Below, piece by piece: positions 1 through 10,994 of a DNA stretch of 64,000 nucleotides. The stretch is from positions 83,276,319 through 83,340,318 of the forward strand of contig OX235264.1 in NCBI GenBank assembly GCA_944472135.2, in the 5' to 3' direction. Source of the stretch: Trichobilharzia regenti (taxonomy: Eukaryota; Platyhelminthes; Trematoda; Strigeidida; Schistosomatidae). Within the stretch, counting starts at the first letter, position 1, and each line of letters opens with the position of its first letter. A program made the position numbers and the translations under genes. The notes under the pieces are model-generated. The model was not told where the DNA came from and did no database searches. It saw only the letters and a list, made by a program, of their open reading frames with translations.

Positions 1-117
1 TCGGTAGCCCAAATTTTCCAGGCTGACTATCAATGTCAGGTGTGAGTCGGCAGGGAATCGAACCTCGGACCATGTGCATGATCACCGAGAATCCTAGCCA
101 CTGTGCCACCGACCTGA
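1..117 (-). mobile_element. SINE-C, tRNA-headed SINE, cut by window edge
   Basis: On the minus strand the segment starts with a tRNA-like head. An A-box-like GTGGCACAGTGGCTAGGAT lies near 95-113 and a B-box-like GAGGTTCGATTCCC near 53-68, followed by a short body that includes CCTGACATTG and TTTGGGCTACCGA. The same head and body recur at 15806-16003 and 62940-63118, which shows this is a dispersed repeat and not a tRNA gene. The left end lies outside the window. Confidence 0.75.
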
Positions 118-1243
118 ATAATGTTGGTTTTCAAAGGAAAATGAGGCGACTTTTCACCTCAAATAGTGTCAGTTGCAAAATGTGAATCTGACTTACCCCA
201 CTCTCCGATGAATCCATTCAGGTTTTGAGTTGTCGCAATTGTACAAGTTATATAGTGCTTGATATATAGAAGTAGCTAATATTCTTACTGTATTCAAAAG
301 AAATATAAGATCATGTTGCCAATAAAAAATTTAGGAATATTCAGAATGAAGCACTGGAATCACACCATCAAAAAAAAATGACCAACTAGTTATCAGGACA
401 ACAATACGTATAATTTTGAGTGACAAAAGGGATGTAAATATATTTCTTTTTTGCTAAAGTATTTTTCAGATAACGCTTAATTTTTCCAACAGTGCCGGAT
501 TAGAATAAAGCAAGAACAACAGTGGTTTGTTCAGAATAATATGGTACCATCATGTATTCCATTGACTTCTCATCAGCTGCTTACAGCCAAATAAACTACT
601 ATTAAGTTCATGCACAGAAAAGTTTTAACATACCTGCAAATTTACATAATATCAGTTGACAGAAGATTCCGGAATTAGTGAACAGTGCTCAGAAGACTAT
701 GCTAATGTAGTTTTTACACAGGCAGATCAAGTTTAAACGAAGTAAATGTGTGCACACAATGGTAAAGAAGGTACGTAATGAAGATGACAGATACGTAAGG
801 TCATGAGTAACTAATAAATTGGTTAACTATACACAAAGTTCAACTCGAAACATAGAGACAAGAGATAAGCAAAAATACATTATATCCAGGAGAGACTCAC
901 ACCTTGGTAAATGGATCTCTTTATTCTCTCTCTCTCTCATTTGATCGTGTTACCTTAGGCTTTAACCTCCCTCCATTTGATAAGAGTAAATTATTTCCTT
1001 TCAACTCCCAAAGCCAAGTAAAATTCCATGTTTAGTATAGAAACTTCAATGAATCTTCTCATCTCTCTCCATACAAGGGTAAATTATTTCACACGAGAAG
1101 CAGTCATAATTTATTTCGGCTGCTTCAACTTCAGTTCAGTAAGCCATTTTCCTAATAAACACGGAAATACACTCAGTCAAAATTTAAGTAAAACAAGAAC
1201 GACAAATGCACCAGGATAATCTGAGATCCTGTTTTTATTTTTA
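118..1243. other. AT-rich stretch with no recognised gene
   Basis: No open frame with recognisable motifs and no repeat shared with the rest of the window was seen. A short CT-rich run lies near 921-938. Small host exons cannot be excluded by eye. Confidence 0.5.
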
Positions 1244-1553
1244 TTATTTCGTGGATTCTTCTCATCTGGTTACAACATGAACAATACCAAAATTATAAAT
1301 TAACTTAAAGATCTGAACACACTCCTTTACAATCGCAATGGGTAATTGACTGGAACTGACAGTAACAATGGTCAGGAATAATATAAGTTGTTCAATAATT
1401 AAGAGTGAAAAAGATCGACTATTTATAGAAGAATCGCTTGACCACGATTGTAAACAAAACGACGGAGCTCAGCGAATCTTTTGTGGGTAGGAATAAAGTT
1501 TGACTAGAAAGAGTATAAAAAGTAACGGATTACGTAATCACAGAAAAATACGT
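1244..1553. repeat. Left inverted arm of PLE-A
   Basis: Positions 1342-1553 (212 bp) are the reverse complement of 3529-3740 with about five mismatches by eye. Positions 1244-1330 match, inverted, the stretch 7059-7150 that now lies beyond the RTE insertion. The arm is therefore about 310 bp and its partner has been split by a later insertion. Long terminal repeats in either orientation (pseudo-LTRs) are known in Penelope-like elements. Assigning this arm to the PLE remnant at 1790-3528 is inference from position. Confidence 0.8.
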
Positions 1554-1559
1554 CTCAGG

Positions 1560-1766
1560 TTCTTTGGTATGTGTTCAGCGATGCGGACAATGACTCTTCT
1601 CCCTTGTCTTCTAACGCACATTCTCCGGGGTTCGATTCTCGGCCGGTACATACCTGGTGTCAAATGGTTGGCCTGCTAAATCTGGGCAACCGATATCACA
1701 TGCTGAAAATTCCATACTTGTACCAAAATATCATGTATTATCAAGCTATAAATAAAAATAAAAAAT
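1560..1766 (+). mobile_element. SINE-C copy between arm and PLE-A remnant
   Basis: A B-box-like GGGGTTCGATTCTCGG lies near 1628-1643. The SINE-C body follows (CCTGGTGTCAAATGGTTGG, then CCGATATCACATGCTGAAAA, ending near TACCAAAATATC). The tRNA head before it is degenerate. The same body is found inverted at 62940-63118 and 15806-16003. No target duplication was identified. Confidence 0.6.
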
Positions 1767-1789
1767 ATGCTTTGTCAAGTGCATGTAAA

Positions 1790-3528
1790 TTTGTAGACGC
1801 AGTTAAAGGTAACATGAAGTAAGAGTTTGTCCACTTTTGACTGTCTTAAACAACTGGTCGTTCGGTACACATACAAGCTTGACAGGTGGTTATGTTCTTT
1901 TCAGGGAAGTGTGCAGTCGGCATCTTGTTCTATTAGCAGTATTGTCACCTTTAAAACCAAACTGTTCTGTACTTCACCTTGTCAAGACAACGTTTTCGAT
2001 GTTTGCCGATGAACTTCTGTGGGTAAACATTATCACGCAGGCATTTTTTGACAGTGGTGAGTTCTTCCTCGACTTTTCATTCTGAACAAAGCTTCTTTAC
2101 ACGATCAAACAGTGTTCCTACCAATCTGTTTTTATAACATATCCGGCAGAAGCCATTGAAGTTCAGGTGATCGCCCTCCAGGTCTCCTTTCTATAGATGT
2201 ACCTCATGATTTTACCATCTTTATCACGTTTGATGCCAAGTTTCAAGTAGTGAAACATGTGTTCATCTTCACACTCCATTGTAAACTTTATATTATTATG
2301 AGCACTACTCAGGACGTTTAATATTTGATATGCGTCATTAAAACAATCACAAATGTCAAACGTGTCATCGACACGTCTGGTTGATTGCAGCCTTCATTTT
2401 TGTTTGTTCCAGGTTACCCTAAAGAATGTCTGCCAGAATCGGACCCAGTGGGCTTCCCATTGCGACTCCATCATTTTGGCGGTATAGAACACTGTTAAAT
2501 TGAAACTGTGATTCCTTTATTGAATATTAGCGGCAGTTGTCTGAGTTCATTCTTTGACTGTAGAATGATATCAGTACGTTGGCATGTAATTTGTGCTGTT
2601 TCTTCTAGTGGGACCTTTGTAAACAGCAAAGAGACGTCAAATAACACCATGAATTTATTTGAGATATCTAAAATCCCTAATTGTGTCACGAACTGAAAGG
2701 CGTCTCTCAAGGTATGGACAGCTAACCTGAGACGGATTGGCTCAAATATTTCTGCTAGCCATCGAGCTACTTTGTGATACAGAGAATCGACCATGGATAG
2801 CATTGGTCTCATGGGAACGTTTGGTTTAGGCATCTTTGGTACGCCGTATGAGTAAGGCAATCTGGATCCTCTAGGCTTCAGTTCATTAAAAGTATTGTTG
2901 TTAGTCAACTTCATCAAAAGTTCTCTTAGTTTCTTGGTAATTCACTTTTCGATCGACTCATTTATATCTTTTTTCAAATGATCGATTCGAAACATTAGTG
3001 CATTACACAGAATTTATTTGACTTTCTGTACATAATCATCTTTGTCTAGTATCACATTTTCTGCTCCTTTGTCAGGTCGGATAATAACAATAGAGAGAAG
3101 AGTTATTGTCCGCATCGCTGAACACATACTAAAGGACCTGAGATTAAAGGGACTAAAATCATTGAACAGTGTGATTGCAAGCCATCTACTAGACACTGGC
3201 CGTGTTGTGGACAACCTGAAGGCGTTCAAAATAATCACCAGACAAAAGAAACCTAGCCTGTGTTGTTTCACTGAGGCAATCTCCATCAAATGGCTAAAAC
3301 TAAATTTATGTAGATAGAAAGAGACAGTGGTGAATCTCGCACTGCATTGTTGGTAACAAAACAAACGAATTTCACTATGTCATCTTCTGTCCTGTTTAGA
3401 AAATTTGATTTTTTCGTCTAAACATGACTCATCCTTATAAATTAATTGGTGTATGGTGACTAGCAGTGGAATCCAGAATGCGCATTTCGTCCTGTTTGAG
3501 ACTCATCCTTTTTGTCTACTTTATAAAA
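1790..3528 (-). pseudogene. PLE-A: decayed Penelope-like reverse transcriptase
   Basis: Reading the minus strand from about 3370 down, the fragments follow the order of a Penelope-like protein. Near 3100-3015 is IVIIRPDKGAENVILDKDDY, matching the conserved PADKG region near the RT start. At 2917-2495 is a 140-residue open stretch with YGVPKMPKPNVPMRPML, matching the family's YGxPKxHKP..PLRPI signature, followed by a motif A region reading FDVSLLFTKVPLEE. Beyond 2495 the motif B text (WSRNGKPTGS) is altered and stops accumulate toward 1830. The GIY-YIG domain is not clearly legible. Inverted arms flank the unit. Confidence 0.75.
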
Positions 3529-3740
3529 ACGTATTTTTCTGTGATTACGTAATCCGTTACTTTTTATACTCTTTCTAGTTAAACTTTATTCCTACCCACA
3601 AAAGATTCGCTGAACTCTGTCGTTTTGTTTACAATCGTGGTCAAGCGATTCTTCTATAAATAGTCGATCCTTTTCACTCTTAATTATTGAACAACTTATA
3701 TTATTCCTGACCATTGTTACTGTCAGTTCCAATCAATTAC
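3529..3740. repeat. Right inverted arm of PLE-A, proximal part
   Basis: This is the reverse complement of 1342-1553, about 97-98 percent identical by eye over 212 bp. It ends exactly where the RTE element begins, and the rest of the arm resumes at about 7059. The arms are too similar to be an old chance palindrome. Confidence 0.85.
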
Positions 3741-3950
3741 TCGCCAGATTACTAGATTGCTAGGCTACTAGCACCCTAGTTTTCTAGCCGCTCCCAAGCC
3801 CGGATAAAGAGGGAGGGTTGGGGCGTGGTGCTAGCAACTCCACTCCCGTAAAACAACCAAATCGCTACAGAAACTTCAACGAATAAATATATTAAAAATT
3901 CTAAAAACATAAGCAATAGCCTTATTTTTCGCTGGAATCGGGGAAGTGAA

Positions 3951-5684
3951 ATGACGCAGGCTGGTGAAAGCCTTCGGGAAGCCAGTCAGCCGATGTGCCT
4001 TCTTTCGATGAAAGCAAAAGTAAGGATGGGTACCTGGAATGTTCGTACAATGTACGAAACTGGAAAGGCTGCCCAGATAGCAGCTGAAATGAGAAGGTAC
4101 AGAATAGAAGTGTTGGGAATCTGCGAAAGCAGATGGAACGGAACTGGAAGGTGCCAACTACCTACTGGAGAGACAGTAATCTATTCCGGCCACCTAGAGG
4201 ACAACCACGAGCACACCGAGGGAGTGGCCATCATGATGTCACCAACAGCAGCCAAAGCTCTCATGCAGTGGGAACCAATCTCCTCCAGGTTCACCTCAAA
4301 AGGAAGGAAAGTTACAGTCATTCAATGTTATGCGCCTACAAACGTCTCAGAACAAGAGAAGAAGGAGGCGTTCTACAGACAACTACAAGCAATAATGGAC
4401 AACGTCCCAAATGGCGATATCAAAATCCTGATGGGCGACATGAATGCGAAGCTGGGAGGAGACAACACAGGAAGAGAACTCACCATGGGTCGTGAGGCCC
4501 TCGGTGAAATGAACGACAATGGTGAACTCTTCTCAGACTTCTGCGCCTTCAATGATTTGGTGATTGGTGGTAGTGTGTTCAAACACAAGGATATACACAA
4601 GACGACATGGATTTCACCAGATGGAAACACCAAGAATCAAATAGACTTCATCTCAATTTCAAGAAAGTGGAGACGGAGCCTACTGGACACAAGGTCAAGG
4701 AGAGGAGCAGATGTGGGTTCAGACCACTATCTAGTAGAAGGGACTTTCAAGGTGAAACTAAAAGCCTCGAGGATAGCTGGGGATAGGCCACAATGCAAGT
4801 TCAACACTCAGAAACTGAAGGACACAACCACAAAAGACACCTTCACTGCAACTGTCAGAGCAAAGCAGGAAACACTACGCGACAGCACTGAAGAATCATG
4901 CGTGGAAGAACATTGGAAGTCTCTGAAGGCGATTCTCAACGAAACGTGTTCAACGGTTCTAGGAAGAAAGAAGAGACAAGACAAGGAATGGCTCTCAACG
5001 GACACTTGGAAATTAATAGAAGAGAGGAGAATGGTGAAAGAGAAAATGATTCAATGCAAGGACGGACAGGAGAAGGAGACGCTGAGCTCAACTTACACAG
5101 CACTGGACAAAGAAGTGAAGAAAAGTGCTAGGAAGGACAAAAGACGATTCTACGACAACCTCGCCACTGAAGCTGAGAAGGCAGCAGGCAAAAGGGACCT
5201 GAGGACACTATATCAGATAACCAAATCTCTATCCGGGAAGAGATCAACACAAGCGAAACCTATAAAAGACAGCCAAGGGAACCCAATTACCAAGGAAGAA
5301 AAACAGATTAAACAATGGGCGGATCACTTCAAAGGACTCTTGAACCGACCATCACCTGCAACCCGTCCAGAAATACCAACAACAGCGCGCACACAACTGC
5401 AAGTTGACACCAATCCTCCAACGAGAGCTGAAGTCTTGAACGCAATCAAACTTCTGAAAGCTGGAAAAGCAGCCGGACCAGATGGAATACCCCCTGAAGC
5501 ACTGAAAGCAGACCCAGAGACGACAGCAGACATGCTGACTCCATTATTGCAAAAGGTCTGGAAGGAGGGAAAGGTGCCTACTGACTGGAGGAAAGGTTAC
5601 CTCGTGAAACTACCAAAGAAGGGCGACTTACGCCTCACTCTGCAAGAACTGGCGAGGAATCATGCTCCTATCGACGCCAAGTAA
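3951..5684 (+). CDS. RTE endonuclease plus N-terminal reverse transcriptase (truncated by frameshift)
   Basis: The 577-codon frame opens with ATG at 3951; ATGs at 4008 and 4026, nearer the conserved start, are alternatives. The N-terminal third is an AP-endonuclease-like domain that nicks target DNA: GTWNVRT near residue 27, CESRW near 58, MGDMNAKLG near 163 and GSDHYLVE near 257 carry the expected Asn, Glu, Asp/Asn and Asp/His residues. A basic linker follows. The RT then begins with LLKAGKAAGPDGIPPEAL near residue 505. After KKGDL the frame shifts: CGCCTCACT replaces the shorter AGTCAA seen in other copies, a gain of about 4 bp. The last 20 or so residues are out of frame and the RT continues at 5662 in another frame. 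The native protein would be about 1000 residues. Confidence 0.88.
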   Translation: MTQAGESLREASQPMCLLSMKAKVRMGTWNVRTMYETGKAAQIAAEMRRYRIEVLGICESRWNGTGRCQLPTGETVIYSGHLEDNHEHTEGVAIMMSPTAAKALMQWEPISSRFTSKGRKVTVIQCYAPTNVSEQEKKEAFYRQLQAIMDNVPNGDIKILMGDMNAKLGGDNTGRELTMGREALGEMNDNGELFSDFCAFNDLVIGGSVFKHKDIHKTTWISPDGNTKNQIDFISISRKWRRSLLDTRSRRGADVGSDHYLVEGTFKVKLKASRIAGDRPQCKFNTQKLKDTTTKDTFTATVRAKQETLRDSTEESCVEEHWKSLKAILNETCSTVLGRKKRQDKEWLSTDTWKLIEERRMVKEKMIQCKDGQEKETLSSTYTALDKEVKKSARKDKRRFYDNLATEAEKAAGKRDLRTLYQITKSLSGKRSTQAKPIKDSQGNPITKEEKQIKQWADHFKGLLNRPSPATRPEIPTTARTQLQVDTNPPTRAEVLNAIKLLKAGKAAGPDGIPPEALKADPETTADMLTPLLQKVWKEGKVPTDWRKGYLVKLPKKGDLRLTLQELARNHAPIDAK

Positions 5685-6084
5685 AATCCTGAGTCGCATC
5701 ATCCTGGAGAGATTAAAGGACGCACTGGAGACAGAACTCCGACCAGAACAAGCTGGATTCAGGAAAGGCAAATCATGTACTGACCAAATTGCAACTCTAC
5801 GCATCATCATCACAGAACAAAGCATGGAATGGCAATCAAACCTCTACCTCAACTTTATAGACTTTGAGAAGGCCTTCGACAGCGTTGACCGTGAAGTAAT
5901 TTGGAAATTACTCGAGTACTATGGCGTACCCCAAATATTCATCAACCTTATTCAACAGCTGTACGACAACGGCACATGCCAAGTGATCCACAACGGAAAA
6001 CTCAGCGAGGCGTTTGGAGTAAACACAGGAGTCAGACAAGGGTGCTTATTATCACCAATGATATTCCTAATTGTGGTGGACTGA
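5640..6084 (+). pseudogene. RTE copy 1 reverse transcriptase, palm region
   Basis: This is the shifted continuation of the frame at 3951. It shows CKNWRGIMLLS, PEQAGFRKGKSCTDQI, motif A (FIDFEKAFDSVDREV) with its catalytic Asp, and motif B (TGVRQGCLLSPMIF). Translation stops at VVD-TGA, where ACTG is tandemly duplicated (GTGGACTGACTGG), a 4-bp insertion that breaks the frame. Unlike copies 6, 7 and 8, this copy has no extra bases in KAFDSVD and reads RQGC instead of RQAGC, so it belongs to a different subfamily. Confidence 0.85.
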
Positions 6085-7045
6085 CTGGATTATGCGTCAG
6101 ACAGTGGGAAACGAGAAGACAGGAATATCCTGGACCGACGACGTGAAGAACCTAGAAGACCTGGATTTCGCGCGTGGATGATTTATGTTTGATGTCACAC
6201 ACAATCGAAGACTTACAAGCGAAAACCGACAAACTGGTCGAAGAAGCAGCGGTGAAGACAGGACTCCAGGTGAACATAGACAAGACGGAGGTTATGAAAA
6301 TAACCAACCAACAACAACAACAGCAAACATCCAGCGTCAATCACCATCAACGGGAGGGATTTGAAAGAGGTTACTTCATTCATTCACTTATCTAGGGAGC
6401 ATTGTCTCAACTACAGGAAGTCGGAACGGACGAGGATGTCAAATCGAGCGAGAATCGGGAAGGCGAGCAGAAACACATTCATCAACCTGAAACCAATCTG
6501 GAAATCTTCGTCACTCAGCCAGCTTCAAAAACAAAATTCGGTTGGATTTTCAATACAAACGTCAAGTCAGTCAGCTCTTCTATACGGATCAGAAACTTGG
6601 CGGGTGGGGTCACAAAGAATATTTCCAACAGCCTGTTGCACACCTTTATCAACAACTGTCTTTCTGGCTCTATAGTGAAGATCAGATGGCCGGGCCGGCG
6701 AAAGAATCACCAACAAGAAACTATGGGCACAAACGAACAAACAAGAACCAATCGCCAACCAACAAATATGCAGGAGAAAGTGGAGATGGGTCGGACACTC
6801 GCTGAGGAGGCCGCTGGGTGACATCGCGCGAGCGTCAGTCCATTGCTCGAGTGGAACCAGGCCGAAAGGGAAGCGGCGGCGAGTGGGACGTCAGTGCGAG
6901 GGTGACATGGAGGAGATGGTGTGAAGTGACAGGAGTTGAAAGAGTACGGACTAACATGGATGCAGGTGAAAAGTACAGCAGAAGGAAGACAGAAGTGGCA
7001 AGTGAAGACGTGCAGTGGAAGCCGTATATTCCACTAGGAACCCTA
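6085..7045 (+). pseudogene. RTE copy 1 reverse transcriptase, C-terminal part, broken
   Basis: The frame resumes as WIMRQT after the ACTG duplication. The FADD catalytic box is disrupted by extra bases near 6172 (TTCGCGCGTGGATGAT instead of TTCGCCGATGAT), after which DDLCLMSHTIEDLQAKTDKL is legible in a third frame (6174-6395). A CAA-rich stretch at 6302-6330 encodes a glutamine run found in every copy. The remainder to 7045 matches the C-terminus of copy 8 (for example GSETWRV) only through several frame changes. Confidence 0.8.
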
Positions 7046-7058
7046 AGGGAGCAATAAT

Positions 7059-7150
7059 AATATTGTAAAAGGGTATGTTAAGATCTTTAATTTAATTTAT
7101 AATTTTGGTATTGTTCAGGTTGTAACCAGTTGAGAAGATTCCACGAAGGA
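7059..7150. repeat. Distal part of PLE-A right arm, displaced by RTE
   Basis: The reverse complement of this stretch, with GGTTACAACCTGAACAATAC and TTATAAATTAA, matches 1244-1330. It is the outer portion of the right arm that ends at 3740, now 3.3 kb away because RTE copy 1 lies between. About eight expected bases at the junction are not seen, so a small deletion may have accompanied insertion. Confidence 0.8.
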
Positions 7151-7272
7151 ATAGATATAGAAACATTCGCCGTTCTTGCTTTCTTCAAATTTATTAATGG
7201 GAAAACCTGTATGAAGCTTTCATACTCAGTGTGTCTCAGTTGGAGATATAATTACGGGGAGAATATTTTTGT

Positions 7273-7405
7273 GTCTAATATTTGAACGTTGTCCCAGTTG
7301 AATTGATGTCCATGGTTGTCTTTATGTAGTGATATGAGGTAGTGGATATCATGTTATGATATCCACGGACATCAATTCGACTGGGACAACGTTCAAATAT
7401 TAGAC
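7273..7405. repeat. Foldback of a PLE C-terminal segment
   Basis: Positions 7273-7315 are the reverse complement of 7363-7405 with two mismatches in 43. A smaller perfect hairpin, GGATATCA-TGTTA-TGATATCC, lies at 7344-7364. Both large arms encode the same peptide (HQFxWDNVQILD), so the foldback is an inverted duplication of PLE coding DNA. Confidence 0.85.
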
Positions 7406-7510
7406 AGAGGAAACAACAAGAATGTTAAAGAATTTTTAGAAGCTTGGCATTCCAGTGAATCATCAATCAGTAGACACATCGAGATAGACAAAATTTATCA
7501 ACCGATAAGA
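7355..7510 (+). pseudogene. PLE GIY-YIG domain, C-terminal scrap
   Basis: The plus strand reads GHQFDWDNVQILDRGNNKNV, then KEFLEAWHSSESSINRH, IEIDKIYQPIR. The ILDRxxxxxxRxxxEAWH pattern is the typical end of GIY-YIG endonucleases in Penelope-like elements. No RT portion adjoins it. Confidence 0.7.
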
Positions 7511-8614
7511 AAGAAACCTCACACACAAAGGGTCAAAGTTTAAGTCAAAGAAACAATCAAACAATGATGAACTTTACATATTTACTAAAACAGAAATAAA
7601 ATTGTATCACTGTATGTTCTGACAAATATCTTGTGATTACACTATACCATATCGCCCAGATAATATTTTTACGTGAAAGAGAATACGAATCCCAAAAATT
7701 TTACTTTAGTAACACTAGCGAAGTCAGTATTTATAAATAGTTTCCTGTTATATATTTTTACTTCTGGATCTTCAAGTTTTTCTCAGTGAACCTGGAAGTA
7801 TTAGTATTCGTAGAGGTTTACTTTCAGCTCTGTTGAATTTTCCATTTACATTGTTCTCATCTGTTATTAGTGACAGTGTCTGTTTTCTCAACATATGATA
7901 AATCCACCTCATTCATTTCACATGTTGATTATCTCATTTTGGACTATTTATCGTAGCATTCTTACAATCTTCTCTTTAATGTATGCTATTTTGTACTAAC
8001 CAATCACTAAACGCCTTCTGTAACTTTGATACGAGACTTATCAACTTTCCTTTATCATACTGTGGGAATATACCATAAGTGACCGCCACCATCATCTGGC
8101 ATTTAACTGAATTCAGATCAGCACATTTTTCACACAAATACTACATACTTTATCTTTGTACAACTAATCTATAACTGGATATTGTAGAAGCGAGAAAAAT
8201 TTTATATCTGCAAGAAGCTAATGAGAATTTACTGAAAAGAATACTTTTTGTTCAGACGGTAGGACACACTTCTTAGGTATTCTTAGGAGCTGCTATTCTC
8301 AAGCCGTTAGACTACTTACTGGTTGAATTTACTCAGAAGTTGCTTCATTTATTTTCATTTTCTAAACGATCGATTTATCCTTTTGTTGACTTTTATTCAT
8401 TTGGGTCTTGCTAAAAATATTTTTGGAAATTTGTCTTCATATTACAAAACGTGACATTTTATGAAGGTATTTCGGATGTTCCATTTGAATAGTATCATCG
8501 CATTTATCATAAGGAATTCGAAGCAAAATATTATCTAGTTGCTGATTATGATCTTCCATTATAAATCTTCCGATAATGATGCTTAATCCTCCGGTTTCAC
8601 TATAGATTTAATAA

Positions 8615-8616
<2 letters not shown>
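7511..8616. other. No recognised feature
   Basis: AT-rich DNA with no recognisable coding motifs and no match to the repeats elsewhere in the window. Confidence 0.45.

Positions 8617-8651
<35 letters not shown>
8617..8651. repeat. (TA)n microsatellite
   Basis: About 17 uninterrupted TA units. Similar TA runs lie at 13602-13620, 16906-16946, 18778-18802 and 56379-56418. Confidence 0.95.
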
Positions 8652-8654
<3 letters not shown>

Positions 8655-8739
8655 GAGAGATTCGAATTTGAAAAAAATGCGATTTATGTGTATCACATGT
8701 AGAACACTAATTTCAAGTCTCCTTGGACGAGCACACTCT

Positions 8740-9430
8740 TTGATGTTAACGGATGATAAGGAAAAAGAAGAAGAAATATCAGACATTACTTAGACTCTCA
8801 AGCAAAATAACTACTCAAAGAACTTCATTAACAAAGTTAACATCGACATTTAGTATCGTCCAAAAAGTATTCCGGAGACATAGGCATCAACAGTTATCAT
8901 TCTATATAGATCAGAGACGTCAAATGATATCAGAAGAGTACTTAATAGTCACAACATCAGAGAATTCCTCAAAAAATCACACTTACTACAAAGCCAACTT
9001 GTCTATATAAAAGACCAAATCTCCAAGGATTCCCTATCTAATTGTGTCTGAAAGATAAAATGCTCGCAATGTGATGTGATACACATAGGGTAAACATCCC
9101 CACTGAGAAATAAAAATCAGAAGAAATGAACACTAGAAGGCCGCCTCTGTTCGACCACTGAGAAATCTGGTTGAACTAAAAAAGCTTGAAAAATCATCAG
9201 CCATAAGTCTATACGCTATAGAATTGATTTTCACAATACTGCAATAATCCAGAAAAGCATTTCAGGAATCCCAAAGGACGTCTAATACCAGAAGCACTTC
9301 ATACCAAATGGAATCCAAATTGGCTGAATAGGAATGATGGACTAAAACAGAATTTGATCTGGTTACAACGGCCCTCTATCCCATGAAATCACAGAATCAA
9401 CACGAATATGATTAACGATTTGACTTTTTA
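8740..9430 (+). pseudogene. PLE remnant: end of RT, linker and GIY-YIG endonuclease
   Basis: Across changing frames the plus strand reads YSKNFINKVN (end of the RT thumb), then NDIRRVLNSHNIREFLKK, SQLVYIKDQISKDSLSNCV, KIKCSQCDVIHIGxTS and SIRYRIDFHNTAIIQ. This matches the order in Penelope-like proteins: a linker (IRRxLNKHNI), a Cys-containing segment (VYKIxCxxC) and the YIGQT core of the GIY-YIG nuclease that nicks target DNA. There are at least four stops. It is a different PLE family from those at 42.8, 49.7 and 63.2 kb, whose linker is of another type. Confidence 0.75.
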
Positions 9431-9583
9431 AGCAAACGCTGCTTTTATAATCTTATACACTTATCAAATCCAACAATCTACACCTGGTTTTGTAAACACT
9501 GTTTTGATACCAGGGTAGATGTACTATTACCCGTCTTATTTGCTCTAATAATCTTTATTGTTATTTCGACCTTCACTATTTTT

Positions 9584-10030
9584 TTACGAGTTGATCACGG
9601 ATTGATATCAGTTAGAGAACCATTGAAAACCTGAAAGTACTGGACAACTGCTGTTTCATCCTAGTTTGGGAATCATCGGGAGTACGCACCCACCACCAGG
9701 GTTATAACCCAGGACCTTCCGGTTACAAGGCAAGCTGGCTCGTATACCATTCAGCCACTAGGACCCGATTCAATGGCTCATGAATTCTAACTTCTAACAA
9801 TTCGTGATTTAGCACGACCCCAACCATTGTCGTTGGTGGGACATCCATCCATACACGTGACATCTAATTGGACCTCACTGGTCATGACTTCTCACTAGAA
9901 CTTCAGGAAACTCCATCCTGTAGCAAGTCACTAGGGAGCATCAGATTAATTTAATATAGTTTGGTTTGTAAGGGTTAGTTAATCTATTTACGAGTTGATC
10001 ACGGGTTGATATCAGTTAGAGCACCATTGA
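9584..10030 (-). mobile_element. SINE-A copy plus a tandem partial copy
   Basis: On the minus strand the tRNA-like head has GGTCCTAGTGGCTGAATGG (A-box region, near 9750-9768) and GGTCCTGGGTTATAACCCTGG (B-box, near 9693-9713). The body TCCCAAACTAGGATGAAACA and the 3' region GATATCAATCCGTGATCAAC follow. A second, truncated 3' region starts at about 9988. The SINE-A anticodon-arm text in better copies is CGCCTTGTAACC, closest to a tRNA-Thr(UGU)-like ancestor; that ancestry is inference. Confidence 0.75.
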
Positions 10031-10984
10031 ATATCCTTTTAAATTGACCTAAGACTGTTTTCTCACCTCTTAACTTTGTGTTATCTTTACCGATTGGCCA
10101 GTTTGACAACGCAAAAATCACCCCTTACTGATGAACGGTGATTAGGCTGTTATACATAAACTATTTAATAATACTTTGATAAAGCTGTTAGTGAAACGTC
10201 AGTAAAAACAACATTATTTTGTTTTTCATTCAATGGGAAATACAGAAACTTTTATAACAATGAATATCATATACCCAATGCCCAATTTTTTTTCAAACTA
10301 TTAAAAGTGAACTTGGTCTGGACATACAAAACACTAGTTAGTTAAATAATACGTAAATTACTGAAATCGAAAAATCCCAAAATTTAGTTCTTTAAGAGAT
10401 GTGTACATTCTATCACCACTGAAATCTGAAGTGCTGGTACCATTCAGATCATAAAATTTTCAGACGACAGCCTGTTTTTCATAAAATCGAACGTCGATAA
10501 TCAAATGTTTCAGAATGATTTCATTAAAACTAGGTGAATATAACGGTTATTGAATTTTTCATTAGTGCCTAGAGTTTAAAATCGTCGCACTTTGACAATT
10601 AGCAGTTTGATCAATTATAAGCATAAGACTAGACATCTTCAAAAAACAATCAATGGAAAATAAGGACAACGGTTTCTTTCTAAACTAAGGGTCTTTAAAA
10701 GTGAGTATCCTCAGTTTACTTACTAAGAATCCCGCTGAGCATCATTATAATTTAAGGTCAGGATGCTACCATTCAATGATTACATCAGAGTCCAATGATA
10801 AAACTGAGCTAACATCCTCGTATCTCCACGTAGTGCTATCGCCAGTCGGTACTGCTTATGAGTATTTATTTTCGAAAAGGACTTATTGAATATTATCCTT
10901 AACGGTTATTCACAGAACATTCGGAGTCCGATTTGAATCCAGTCATGAATGAAAATAAATTGGAATTTATTATCTCCCTTAAGG
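10031..10984. other. No recognised feature
   Basis: AT-rich DNA; short open frames here have no recognisable domain. Confidence 0.4.
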
Positions 10985-10994
10985 ACATTCAAGT

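Larger units (their letters stand above)
3741..7058 (+). mobile_element. RTE-clade non-LTR retrotransposon, copy 1, near full length
   Basis: The unit contains a short 5' leader (3741-3950), an apurinic-type endonuclease followed by a reverse transcriptase in one intended frame, and a 3' end reading CCACTAGGAACCCTAAGGG with an AATAATAAT tail. EN-RT with no separate ORF1 and a short A/T trinucleotide tail is typical of the RTE clade (schistosome SR2-type elements belong here). The copy lies inside the right arm of PLE-A and so is younger than it. Frame breaks near 5635, 6080 and 6172 make it inactive. The family is present as at least nine other copies in this window, most of them 5'-truncated. 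Confidence 0.9.
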
